This document shows positions 1 through 7,968 of a stretch of 64,000 nt of DNA, in pieces. Below the pieces are notes generated by a model, which saw nothing but the letters and a program-made list of their open reading frames with translations, did not search any database and was not told where the DNA came from. The stretch's first letter is position 1. The number at the start of each line of letters is the position of its first letter. This DNA is from Propionibacteriales bacterium (GTDB taxonomy: Bacteria; Actinomycetota; Actinomycetes; Propionibacteriales; Nocardioidaceae). The stretch is from positions 87,108 to 151,107 of the forward strand of contig JAPLCC010000019.1 in the NCBI GenBank assembly GCA_026392415.1, given 5' to 3'. The position numbers were made by a program, and so were the translations under genes.

Positions 1-877
1 CATCGTCCGCACCACCGAGGATCCGGACGCCGGGGCTGCCCGCAAGCGCGGCGCGATAACGCTCGCGCCAGGTGCGGCGACGCTCGATCATCGCGTCGAG
101 TCGGGTCAGCTGAGCGCGCCCGAGAGCGGCGAGGAGATTGGACAGGCGGTAGTTGTAACCGACCTCGGTGTGTTCGTAGTGCACGGCAGGCTCGCGCGCC
201 TGTGTGGACAGCTTGCGGACATGATCGGCAAGGGCCCGGTCGTTCGTCAGCAACATGCCGCCGCCCGAGGTCGTCATGATCTTGTTGCCGTTGAACGACG
301 TGACCGCGGCGTCACCGAAGGAGCCGGCCGGCGCTCCGTTCCAGGACGCCCCGAGGGACTCAGCTGCGTCGGCCAGCAGCCGGACACCGGCTCGTTCTGC
401 GATCTGCGAGATCGCCGTGTAGTCAGCCGCCTTGCCGAACAGGTCGACCGAGATGATCGCCGGCACTCGACGTCCCTCGGACCGGAGCAGCGCGAGCGCG
501 TCCTCGAGCAGGGCTGGGTTCATGTTCCCCGACTCCGGCTCGGAGTCGACGAAGTACGGCTCTGCCCCGACGTACCTGATGGCGTTGATGGTTGCCGCGA
601 AGGTGAGCGTCGAGGCAGGAACGACGTCGCCCGGACCGACGCCCCACGACAGGAGCGCCAGATGCAGAGCAGCCGTGCCCGACGAAAGACCCACCGCATG
701 GGCGACGCCCACCCGGTCGGCGATCTCCTGCTCGAATGCCGTCAGGTCGGGACCTGCGGGCGCGATCCAGCCGGACTGCATCGCGCGCAGGACGTACTCC
801 TGCTCCAACTGACCGACATCTGGCGGAGACAGCAGGATCGGGGGGCTGACTGACACGAGGCCTCGATCGTTGTTCAT
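1..877 (-). CDS. DegT/DnrJ/EryC1-family sugar aminotransferase (partial, C-terminus outside window)
   Basis: PLP-dependent transaminase of the sugar aminotransferase family, converting a keto nucleotide sugar to an amino sugar. Translation from ATG at 877 stays open to base 1, giving 292 codons of a family usually near 380. Visible motifs: SSGTAAL near residue 65 (phosphate binding), DAAES with Asp170 (PLP ring), SFNGNKIMTT with Lys199 as the Schiff-base lysine, and EVGYNYRLSN further on. A TAGACT -10 box ends 8 nt before the ATG, suggesting a leaderless transcript. It lies just downstream of a 4,6-dehydratase on the same strand. The pair resembles PglF/PglE-type synthesis of a 4-amino-4,6-dideoxy sugar nucleotide. 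Substrate is inferred from context. Confidence 0.92.
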   Translation of the reverse strand, partial: MNNDRGLVSVSPPILLSPPDVGQLEQEYVLRAMQSGWIAPAGPDLTAFEQEIADRVGVAHAVGLSSGTAALHLALLSWGVGPGDVVPASTLTFAATINAIRYVGAEPYFVDSEPESGNMNPALLEDALALLRSEGRRVPAIISVDLFGKAADYTAISQIAERAGVRLLADAAESLGASWNGAPAGSFGDAAVTSFNGNKIMTTSGGGMLLTNDRALADHVRKLSTQAREPAVHYEHTEVGYNYRLSNLLAALGRAQLTRLDAMIERRRTWRERYRAALAGSPGVRILGGADD

Positions 878-885
878 CTACTGCA

Positions 886-891
886 AGTCTA
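886..891 (-). promoter_or_regulatory. -10 box TAGACT for the aminotransferase
   Basis: TAGACT on the minus strand, 8 nt before the ATG at 877. This spacing puts the transcription start at or next to the start codon. It would give the aminotransferase its own promoter although it follows the dehydratase by only about 50 bases. Confidence 0.5.
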
Positions 892-928
892 GGTAACAGA
901 CGACCCATTCGCCGCGCTTCGCCCAACC

Positions 929-2767
929 TCAGGCAGGCGCCGGTGTGACCAGGTTTGCGTCGGACTCGGCGCACAGCGATCGGAGTACGGCAGCGGCATC
1001 ACTGTGCGTGCTTCGCGCAGCAACCGCGAGCACGTCCGACGTGGGCCGCGCGGCGACCTTGACGTGGGAGATCAGCGGGTGGACCGGCCGGTTGTCGAGT
1101 TCGGCGTCCGAACGCAGGATCTCGTCCATCTTCTCGCCCTCGCGCAGGCCGGTGTAGACGATCTCGATCTTGCGACCCGATTGACGAATCAGCTCGAGTG
1201 CGACGTCGTTGATCTTGACCGGCTCGCCCATGTCCAGGATCAGCACCTCGCCGTCGCTACCGATCGCGCCGGCCTGGAGCACCAGCTGCACGGACTCGGC
1301 AACGGTCATGAAGTAGCGGGTCACGTCGGGGTGCGTCACGGTGATCGGTCCACCCTGCGCGATCTGGCCGGCGAACGTGGTGAGCACCGAACCGCGGCTA
1401 CCGAGGACGTTGCCGAAGCGGACGCTGATGTAGGAGCCCGCGTCGCGTTCGGCGTAGTCAGCGGTGAGCCGCTCCGCGGCTCGCTTGGAGAACCCCAGGA
1501 TGCTGGTGGGATCCGCAGCCTTGTCGGTCGAGATGTTGACGAACCGCTCCACGCCGACCCGACGGGCCGCCTCGAGGACGTTGGCCGTACCGACGACATT
1601 GGTCTTGACCGCCTCGAGTGGATACTGCTCGAGCATCGGCAGGTGCTTGAGCGCAGCGGCGTGGAAGACCACCTCCGGCCGCCTCTCGTCGAAGATGCGG
1701 TTCAGGGCGTCCGCGTCACGGATGTCGGCGAGGATCACGTCGGGCGAGTCCAGCAGGGCGTGCCCGTGGATGGACAGTTGCACGCCGTGCAGACCGGACT
1801 CGTCGCGGTCCAGCATCATCAGTTCGGCTGGATGCCACTTGGAGATCTGGCGCGCCAACTCGGATCCGATCGACCCACCCGCGCCGGTGATGAGCACCCG
1901 CTTGCCGTTGAGGAAGTCGGCGATGGACTCGATGTCGGTCTCGATCGCGCTGCGGCCCAGCAGGTCGGCAATGTTGATGTCGCGGATGTCGCGGATGCTC
2001 ACCCGGGAGCCCAGGAACTCGTCGACCGGCGGCAGGACCTTGATGTCCACGTTGATGGCCGCACACCGGTCCGACAAGTCGCGGATGAGCTCGCTGGGGG
2101 CAGTCGGGATGGCGACCACCACGCTGACGGCGCCGTGGTCGGCGACAACGCTCTCCAGGTCGGCCAACGTGCCGCGCACAGAGACTCCGAAGTGCCGCAA
2201 GTGGCGGCGCCACGGGTCGTCGTCGAGGAAGGCGACGGGAGCGAATGGCGCACCCGGCGTCGTCATCATCGAACGGACCAACTGCTGGCCCGCCTCACCC
2301 GCACCGACGACGACCGTGCGCCGCGTGTCTTCGCCACGTGCCCACCCGGTGCGGACGGCCTGGGAGCGCCAGAGCGCCCGGGCGAGGATCATCATCGTCG
2401 CGGCCATGAGCGGGGCGCCGAACGCCACCGTGCGCGCGACGGGCTGCGGGTCGACGATCAGGTTCACCATGGAGGCTTCCACGCTCGAGGCAGCCGCGAT
2501 CAGGCAGATCATCACGGTTTCGTCGGGTCCGCCGACCACCGAGCGGCCGCGATACAGCTTGACGTACCAGCTCAGAGCGAAATGCACCACCAAGGTGAGA
2601 CAGCACAGGCCGACGGCGGCGAACGTGGGGAACGCGGCGCCGTCGCTGTAGCGCAGCGTGGCCAGGAGCAACGTCGCCAGGATGATGGCGCACGCATCCG
2701 TGACCATCATCAGCCGAACCCGGTATTGCCGCAGGAGCGCGACCAGGCGTTCAGAGTTTCCCCACAC
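929..2767 (-). CDS. Membrane-anchored nucleoside-diphosphate-sugar 4,6-dehydratase (CapD/FlaA1/PglF type)
   Basis: Polysaccharide biosynthesis protein of the WbpM/PglF class, expected to dehydrate UDP-GlcNAc or a similar nucleotide sugar to its 4-keto-6-deoxy form at the inner membrane face. About four membrane helices occupy the first 130 residues. A CoA-binding-like Rossmann domain follows (VVVGAGEAG), then the catalytic extended SDR domain with LITGAGGSIG near residue 293 and STDKA...GFSK replacing the usual YxxxK, as in this family. I chose GTG 2767 because GGGGGG lies 7-8 nt upstream; GTG 2824 (631 aa) is also open but has no clear ribosome site. Its downstream neighbour is the aminotransferase likely to use the 4-keto product. 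Confidence 0.9.
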   Translation of the reverse strand: MWGNSERLVALLRQYRVRLMMVTDACAIILATLLLATLRYSDGAAFPTFAAVGLCCLTLVVHFALSWYVKLYRGRSVVGGPDETVMICLIAAASSVEASMVNLIVDPQPVARTVAFGAPLMAATMMILARALWRSQAVRTGWARGEDTRRTVVVGAGEAGQQLVRSMMTTPGAPFAPVAFLDDDPWRRHLRHFGVSVRGTLADLESVVADHGAVSVVVAIPTAPSELIRDLSDRCAAINVDIKVLPPVDEFLGSRVSIRDIRDINIADLLGRSAIETDIESIADFLNGKRVLITGAGGSIGSELARQISKWHPAELMMLDRDESGLHGVQLSIHGHALLDSPDVILADIRDADALNRIFDERRPEVVFHAAALKHLPMLEQYPLEAVKTNVVGTANVLEAARRVGVERFVNISTDKAADPTSILGFSKRAAERLTADYAERDAGSYISVRFGNVLGSRGSVLTTFAGQIAQGGPITVTHPDVTRYFMTVAESVQLVLQAGAIGSDGEVLILDMGEPVKINDVALELIRQSGRKIEIVYTGLREGEKMDEILRSDAELDNRPVHPLISHVKVAARPTSDVLAVAARSTHSDAAAVLRSLCAESDANLVTPAPA

Positions 2768-2881
2768 GTCAGCAACCCCCCATAGGTGCCTCAGAAAGAC
2801 GGTGCTGGACTTGTCCCGATCCACCAGCCGCTGGTGGCCAAGGCTATCGGCAGCGGGCCGGGCCCTCGGCCGGAATTCGAC

Positions 2882-2894
2882 AATCCTGAGGATT
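2882..2894. promoter_or_regulatory. Inverted repeat AATCCT-G-AGGATT between divergent genes
   Basis: Perfect 6-bp inverted repeat with a one-base centre, between the divergently transcribed dehydratase and manA. It could be an operator, but no bound protein can be named. Confidence 0.3.
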
Positions 2895-2980
2895 CTTAAC
2901 TTGCAGGCTCAGTGACGTGGGCGACATCCGCTCCAAAGTGCGGACGCTGCCCTCGCCGACCGCCTTCGATGCCGACCTCC

Positions 2981-2986
2981 TAGGCT
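2981..2986 (+). promoter_or_regulatory. Possible -10 box TAGGCT for manA
   Basis: TAGGCT lies 29 nt before GTG 3016, leaving a short leader that contains GGAGG. Placement rests on the box alone; no convincing -35 is visible. Confidence 0.35.
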
Positions 2987-3015
2987 GGAATCCCCCCACC
3001 GAACCCGGAGGCGAC

Positions 3016-4197
3016 GTGTTCGCGCTTTCCTGCCACACCCAGACCTACGACTGGGGCTCCACCGACGCCATCGCCGCCTTCCAGCGTCGGGCGTCCGACG
3101 ACGTGCGCGTGGCCGAGGTCTGGATGGGCACGCATCCACTCGGGACCGCACGCATCCGCGACGCAGACGGCGCCGAGCGCCCGCTGACCGAGGTGGCCGG
3201 GGACCTGGGTTTCATGCTCAAGGTGCTTGCCGCGGACCGGCCACTGTCGATCCAGGTCCACCCGGACGAGGACCGCGCTCAAGCAGGCTTCGCGGCCGAG
3301 GAGGCCGCCGGTGTCCCGCTCGACGCTGCCCACCGGGTCTTCAAGGACCCCCGCCCGAAGCCCGAGATGGTCTACGCCCTCTCGACGTTCGACACCCTGG
3401 TCGGCCTGCGGCGTACGTCGGAAGTCGTCCGCGTGCTGCGGACCCTGGAGCACCCGCTGACCAAGGAACTGTCGGAGACGCTCCTCGAGAACCCCGGCTT
3501 CGGCGGCATCGTGAAACTGATCGAAGCCCTGGTCACCGACCCTCCCCCGGCGGAGGTCGTGGTCGAGATCGTCGCCGAGTGCCAGCGCGCCCTCGACAAC
3601 GGTCTCGACATCAAGCGCGCGTACGCGACCGCCGTGGAGATCGCGGAGAGCTCGCCCGGTGACGTGGGGGTCATCATCGCGCTGCTGATGAACCGGCTCA
3701 CCCTGCAGCCCGGTGAGGCGGCGTACCTCGCGACCGGCATCATCCACGCGCACCTTCGCGGACTCTGTCTGGAAGTGATGGTGTCGTCGGACAACGTCCT
3801 GCGCGCCGGTCTCACCACCAAGCACATCGATGCCCAGGGCCTCGTGCAGTGCCTCCAGGAAGGCACGTCGCGCGCCGCACGCGTCGAGCCCCAGGTGGTC
3901 AACTACTCCACCGACGTCTTCAACCCCGGCGGCGCCTTCGCACTGTCCGTCACCCAGAGCTCCCCCGCAGATCCGGCGGGCGTCGTGCTGCCGGCCTCAG
4001 GTGCGCGCATCCTGGTCTGCACCGACGGAGCGGTCGCGGTGGTCAATGCACGCGACGACATCCTCCGACTCGAACGCGGCGACGCGGTGTACGCCGACGA
4101 CGGCGACGGCACCCTCCGGGTCCTGGGCACGGGCGAGGTCGCCCAGGCGTTCGTCCCGGCCGGCGGCAGGACCGGCCAACTCTTCGACCTTCTCTGA
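3016..4197 (+). CDS. manA: Mannose-6-phosphate isomerase, class I
   Basis: Zinc enzyme interconverting fructose-6-phosphate and mannose-6-phosphate, the entry to GDP-mannose. At 393 aa it matches the usual class I length (about 390). Zinc-site segments are visible: IQVHPDE (Gln, His), KPEMVYAL (Glu) and GIIHAHL (His). I start at GTG 3016 because GGAGG lies 4 nt upstream and the protein then begins FALSCHTQTYDWGS, where the family normally starts; an in-frame GTG at 2917 would add 33 residues without homology. No phosphomannomutase or GDP-mannose pyrophosphorylase is in the window, so the route to GDP-mannose must be completed elsewhere. It feeds the GDP-sugar enzymes at 47.5-52.7 kb. Confidence 0.95.
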   Translation: MFALSCHTQTYDWGSTDAIAAFQRRASDDVRVAEVWMGTHPLGTARIRDADGAERPLTEVAGDLGFMLKVLAADRPLSIQVHPDEDRAQAGFAAEEAAGVPLDAAHRVFKDPRPKPEMVYALSTFDTLVGLRRTSEVVRVLRTLEHPLTKELSETLLENPGFGGIVKLIEALVTDPPPAEVVVEIVAECQRALDNGLDIKRAYATAVEIAESSPGDVGVIIALLMNRLTLQPGEAAYLATGIIHAHLRGLCLEVMVSSDNVLRAGLTTKHIDAQGLVQCLQEGTSRAARVEPQVVNYSTDVFNPGGAFALSVTQSSPADPAGVVLPASGARILVCTDGAVAVVNARDDILRLERGDAVYADDGDGTLRVLGTGEVAQAFVPAGGRTGQLFDLL

Positions 4198-4309
4198 CGG
4201 GTCACCAAAAATGCCGTTCCGGCACGACGACCACGACACTCGACTAGCGTTTCGATCCGGACCACTCGGGCTGGGAACAGACCGCTGAGCTGAGAGTTGA
4301 ATCGTCGAC

Positions 4310-6451
4310 ATGGGGATGATCGTCGAGAAGGTCGACGAGCTTGGACGACCGCTGCGGGTGGACCTTCAGGGCCTTCGTGGCCTCGGCGTCCTTCTCGTGG
4401 TCATCGGCCACCTCTGGCTGTGGCCCCCGGGCGCCTTTGCAGCACTCGACATCTTCTTCGTGCTGTCAGGCTTCTTCATCACGGCGATCCTGATCGACCA
4501 GTTCGCGCAACAGGATCGCCTTCGTCTCGGCACTTTCTACCTGGCTCGGTTCCGGCGACTGGTGCCGACGGCGCTCACCGTCATCGTCGTCACCGTCTTG
4601 TTGACCAAGTTGCTCTACAACCCGGCCAAGGCCGACGAAGTCACCCAACAGGGAATCTGGGCCGCGCTCTTCGCATCGAACTGGTACTTCATCGAGAACA
4701 GCACCAACTACTTCGCCAACCTCGGCAACGCGTCCTTCATCCACTACTGGTCCCTGTCCGTCGAAGAACAGTTCTACGTCGTCTGGCCGTGCCTCATCCT
4801 GGTCACCCTGCTGACGGCACGGCGACGAGCCTGGTCCCTCAGCACCTCCCTGCTGGTGGTGTTCGGTACGGCGACAGCGGTGTCCTTCGGCTACTCGATG
4901 TGGCACTCCGCTGCGCATCCCGTGGCCGCCTACTTCTCGACCTTCGACCGGGTCTGGGAGTTCGGCGTCGGCGCCCTGCTCGCCGTCGCGAGACCCCTCT
5001 TCAAGGACCTCCGCGAGCGGATCTCCACGGGGATCATGTGGACCGCCAGCGCAGCCCTGATTGCCTCCCTGGCCTTCCTCGACTACAGCATCCAGTACCC
5101 CGCGCCCTGGGGTCTGCTTCCCGTGCTGGCATGCGCGGGCCTGATCGTCGGTGGACATTCCGGACGGGTGCCCAACCGGCGGATGTGGCCGATCACCAAC
5201 GTGCCGATGGTCTACCTGGGCACGATCTCGTACTCGTTCTACCTCTGGCACCTGCCCGTGATCTTTCTCCTGCGCGCCTACTTCGCCGAGGACACGCAGT
5301 TCTATCGGGCCGTCGCCTTCGCCGTGAGCCTGGTGGTCGGATCACTCTCGTTCCACCTGCTCGAGCGGCCCGTTCGCCGGGCGCAGTCCCTGATGACCCA
5401 TGCCGAGCGGGCGCACCTGCAGAACAAGGCACCGATCGACCTGCGCCCGGTCATGCTCGGCTGGATCGCGGTCGTGACCGTCGCAACCGTGGGACTGTAC
5501 GGACTGGTCGCTGCACAGAACCCGTCGACCGCGGACTCGTCGTTGTCTCGTGGACCCCAGCCCACTGCGCCGACGACCGACGACCCAACGGCAAGCACCC
5601 TGGAACGTCACCAGGAAGCACTCCGAGCGAGCCTGACCGCCTCCGACTTCCCGACCTTCGATCCGCCCCTGCAGGATCTCGCGAGCGGCAAATGGCTCGG
5701 TCAGTTGAACGACTACCGCTGCCGGCTCGACACGATGTCCACCCTCGGCGACTGCCGCCACGGGCCTGACGACGCCAGCCAGACCGCAGTCCTCATCGGA
5801 GACTCCTACGCGAGCAGCCTGGCACCGGGCATCATCGCGGCCCTGGGCAAGGGCTGGACCGTGCAACAGTTCGCCAACTCCGGGTGCCCTGCGTGGACGT
5901 TGCCCGAGTACTACAACGCCGACGGCACCCCGTACCCGTTGTGCGCCCGACGCCAGACGGAGGCACTTGATTTCGTCCGCCGAGAAGAGCCCGACCTGGT
6001 CATCCTGGTCTCGGCCGCCGATGCCTATGTGGCGGGCGCGCGGAACTTTGACATCGACCGCCAGAATTCAGACCTCGCCTCCTGGGCGCTCGGGCAGACC
6101 CTGAAGAAGCTCACCGACCTGACGAAGCGCATCGTCGTGATCGAAGGCACCCCCAACCACAAGAGGCTCCTCGACTGCGTCACGCGGTTCGCGGAGCCCG
6201 ACGACTGCGTTTCATCACCCACGAGCGACTGGGAACTGGGGAGGGCCGGGGAGCAGAAGGCCGCTCGCGAGTACGGCGCCACCTACGTCCCCACCCTGCC
6301 GTGGTTCTGCATCAACGGGCGGTGCCCGGCATTCATGGGACGAACTCCCGTGACGGCAGACGGGCGGCACGTGACGCTCGCGTTCTCACTGCGCTTGACC
6401 GCGCTCCTTCGCGAGGCCCTGCTCGGGACAGACGCCGACACCACACCCTGA
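4310..6451 (+). CDS. Acyltransferase-3 membrane protein fused to an SGNH domain
   Basis: OafA/OafB-type O-acyltransferase, 713 aa, expected to move acetyl or another acyl group across the membrane onto a surface glycan. The N-terminal AT3 domain (about residues 15-360, ten or so helices) carries the R-X10-H motif, Arg23 to His34, in RGLGVLLVVIGH. The extracytoplasmic SGNH domain has LIGDSYASS with nucleophile Ser499, FANSGCPAW, and a C-terminal DGRH with Asp684 and His687. Start ATG 4310 has a second ATG two codons on. It is monocistronic between manA and a convergent gene. Acceptor glycan is unknown; the nearby polysaccharide genes make it a candidate decorator. Confidence 0.93.
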   Translation: MGMIVEKVDELGRPLRVDLQGLRGLGVLLVVIGHLWLWPPGAFAALDIFFVLSGFFITAILIDQFAQQDRLRLGTFYLARFRRLVPTALTVIVVTVLLTKLLYNPAKADEVTQQGIWAALFASNWYFIENSTNYFANLGNASFIHYWSLSVEEQFYVVWPCLILVTLLTARRRAWSLSTSLLVVFGTATAVSFGYSMWHSAAHPVAAYFSTFDRVWEFGVGALLAVARPLFKDLRERISTGIMWTASAALIASLAFLDYSIQYPAPWGLLPVLACAGLIVGGHSGRVPNRRMWPITNVPMVYLGTISYSFYLWHLPVIFLLRAYFAEDTQFYRAVAFAVSLVVGSLSFHLLERPVRRAQSLMTHAERAHLQNKAPIDLRPVMLGWIAVVTVATVGLYGLVAAQNPSTADSSLSRGPQPTAPTTDDPTASTLERHQEALRASLTASDFPTFDPPLQDLASGKWLGQLNDYRCRLDTMSTLGDCRHGPDDASQTAVLIGDSYASSLAPGIIAALGKGWTVQQFANSGCPAWTLPEYYNADGTPYPLCARRQTEALDFVRREEPDLVILVSAADAYVAGARNFDIDRQNSDLASWALGQTLKKLTDLTKRIVVIEGTPNHKRLLDCVTRFAEPDDCVSSPTSDWELGRAGEQKAAREYGATYVPTLPWFCINGRCPAFMGRTPVTADGRHVTLAFSLRLTALLREALLGTDADTTP

Positions 6452-6487
6452 GGCCATGGCAACCGACGGCGAGGGCGGCCCGCGACG

Positions 6488-6787
6488 TCAGCGCCGGCGC
6501 AAGCCGGCCAGCGCCGGACGTACGTCGGCGAGATAGACCAACGCGGCGACGGTCATCGCGAGGTTCACGATCGACAGGTTCACCGGAACGAGCTGCAGCA
6601 GCACCCCGACACCGAGGATGGCGGTCCAGGTGGCCTTGTTGAGCTTGTCAGCCGCGTTGTAGGACTCGCCGGAGTAGAGCAGCGCACTGACGAACGCGAA
6701 GATCTTGATCACCAGCAACGCGAACGCGATGCCGATGTTGATCCAGACCTCGACGTCGCTGATGGCGCCTACGAATCCTCCGCTCAT
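6488..6787 (-). CDS. DUF2516-family small membrane protein
   Basis: Protein of 99 aa with about three hydrophobic segments (residues 13-38, 54-72, 74-90), matching the actinobacterial DUF2516 family of unknown function. It lies downstream of the HbhA-like gene on the same strand. M. tuberculosis has the same order (Rv0474 XRE, Rv0475 hbhA, Rv0476 DUF2516). A terminator-like hairpin separates it from the HbhA-like gene, so expression may be partly read-through. Confidence 0.85.
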   Translation of the reverse strand: MSGGFVGAISDVEVWINIGIAFALLVIKIFAFVSALLYSGESYNAADKLNKATWTAILGVGVLLQLVPVNLSIVNLAMTVAALVYLADVRPALAGLRRR

Positions 6788-6822
6788 GATGGTGTGATCC
6801 TAGCCGCCACCGGGAAAACGAC

Positions 6823-6854
6823 CACGACCCCGAGGCTCTCGCCCCGGGGTCGTG
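6823..6854 (-). terminator. Hairpin terminator after the HbhA-like gene
   Basis: Ten-base perfect arms CACGACCCCG and CGGGGTCGTG around a 12-nt loop, followed on the minus strand by TTTT. It lies 19 nt past the HbhA-like stop codon. Confidence 0.65.
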
Positions 6855-6873
6855 ATGGAAGTGGAGCGTCAGC

Positions 6874-7431
6874 TCACTTGGCAGCAGCCTTCTTGGCCGG
6901 AGCCTTCTTGGCGGCAGCCTTCTTCGCGGGAGCCTTCTTGGCGGCCGGCTTGGTCGCCGGAGCCTTCTTGGCAGCAGGCTTCGGGGTGGTCTTGCGGAGC
7001 TTGACGACGACGCTCTCGCCACGCTTGGCGAGGTCGGCGTACAGCGCGGTGGCGGTGGCGACGTTCTCGTCGACCTTCACCTTGACGGTGCCCTGCACCT
7101 TGGCCGGGAGGGCCTTGGCGTCAGCCTGGAGCTCGGCGAACTTCGCCTCGGCCTGGCCCTTGCGGTCAGCGAAGGTGCTGGCAGCCTTGTCCTGGAGGGT
7201 CTTCGCCTCGGGGATCTCGAAGCCCTTGACGGTGCTCTGGACGTCAGCGACCTTGGCGGTCACCTTGGCCTGCACGTCGGCGACGTAGCCCTTGACCTTC
7301 TCGACGGCGAGGTCGGTCGCACCGACACCGGCGTAGATCGGCTTCTGCGCAGCCTCGGGAACCTCGGGGAGGTCGATGGACTTGATGTCGATCGTGGGAA
7401 TCTCGATCTTCGGGAGCTCGAACTTCGGCAT
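6874..7431 (-). CDS. HbhA-like protein with lysine/alanine-rich C-terminal tail
   Basis: Protein of 185 aa resembling heparin-binding haemagglutinin of actinomycetes. Residues 1-35 are repeats of ELPKIEIPTIDIKSID type, 40-130 form a probable amphipathic coiled coil, and the last 35 residues are tandem KKAPAK / KKAAAK repeats, the lysine-rich region that binds glycosaminoglycans in mycobacterial HbhA. There is no signal peptide. I start at ATG 7431: AAGGG lies 8 nt upstream, whereas GTG 7440 overlaps the upstream stop and sits too close to it. It is co-directional with the XRE regulator. Adhesion is established only for the mycobacterial protein; a role here in lipid or envelope organisation is equally possible. 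Confidence 0.8.
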   Translation of the reverse strand: MPKFELPKIEIPTIDIKSIDLPEVPEAAQKPIYAGVGATDLAVEKVKGYVADVQAKVTAKVADVQSTVKGFEIPEAKTLQDKAASTFADRKGQAEAKFAELQADAKALPAKVQGTVKVKVDENVATATALYADLAKRGESVVVKLRKTTPKPAAKKAPATKPAAKKAPAKKAAAKKAPAKKAAAK

Positions 7432-7436
7432 TGCAT

Positions 7437-7862
7437 TCACCCTTCGTTGGTGACGTGGTTGGGATTCTTCTGGGCAGGCTCTTCTGCTGCGTCGGAGGGA
7501 GCCTCGGCTGCATTCAGTGCCAGGAACGATGCGTAGACGTCGAGCAGCGACTGCTTCTGCCGCTCGGTGAGGACGGCGTCGCCGAGAATGGCGAGTTCCA
7601 CCGACCCCGCCAGGCCGTCCTCAGGGTTGAGGATGCCGGCCCGGATGTACAGCTGCTCCGCAGAGATCCGCAGCGCCTTGGCGATCTGTTGGAGCACCTC
7701 GGCGGACGGCTTGCGAAGACCGCGCTCGATCTGACTGAGGTAGGGGTTGGAGACACCAGCCTGGTCGGCGAGCTGCCTCAACGAGAGCCGCGAAGAGAGC
7801 CGCTGCTCCTTGAGATAGTCACCGAGGGAGCCGACCGTCTTCCCCACCTTGCCTTTTGCCAT
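7437..7862 (-). CDS. XRE-family transcriptional regulator
   Basis: DNA-binding regulator of 141 aa with an N-terminal Cro/CI helix-turn-helix at about residues 20-72 (SLRQLADQAGVSNPYLSQIE is the recognisable core) and an acidic, less conserved C-terminus. Start ATG 7862 is preceded by GGGGGC. The stop codon overlaps the alternative GTG of the HbhA-like gene, consistent with one operon. Repeated GCAA/TTGC elements upstream at 7874-7900 could be an autoregulatory site. Same gene order as Rv0474-Rv0475. Confidence 0.9.
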   Translation of the reverse strand: MAKGKVGKTVGSLGDYLKEQRLSSRLSLRQLADQAGVSNPYLSQIERGLRKPSAEVLQQIAKALRISAEQLYIRAGILNPEDGLAGSVELAILGDAVLTERQKQSLLDVYASFLALNAAEAPSDAAEEPAQKNPNHVTNEG

Positions 7863-7873
7863 GCCCCCATAGT

Positions 7874-7900
7874 GCTAGCAATAGTTAGCAAACTGCAAGC
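7874..7900. promoter_or_regulatory. Repeated TAGCAA-type elements upstream of the XRE gene
   Basis: On the plus strand, GCTAGCAATAG, TTAGCAAAC and TGCAAGC follow one another at about 9-base spacing, directly upstream of the XRE start. The position fits autoregulation. Binding is inferred from position only. Confidence 0.3.
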
Positions 7901-7955
7901 AGGCGGCGACGTGAACTCCTTCACACGCGTTTCCAGATCAACTCACTGGACTCTG

Positions 7956-7961
7956 TACGAT
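7956..7961 (+). promoter_or_regulatory. -10 box TACGAT for the CysC fusion gene
   Basis: TACGAT ends 7 nt before GTG 7969, so the transcript is probably leaderless; no ribosome-binding site is visible. Confidence 0.45.
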
Positions 7962-7968
7962 CGCCGAT

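Noticed and set aside
1004..2785. 593-codon plus-strand frame across the dehydratase gene
   Set aside because: Translation is Arg/Asp/His-rich without motifs, while the opposite strand encodes a clear CapD-type enzyme.
2877..2901. Consensus-like -35 TCGACA and TTAACT pair upstream of manA
   Set aside because: Spacing between the boxes is only 13 bases, too short for a standard promoter.
4207..4224. Hairpin TGCCG-TTC-CGGCA after AAAAA, like a minus-strand terminator
   Set aside because: No minus-strand gene ends there; flanking genes are both plus strand, so it is probably chance.
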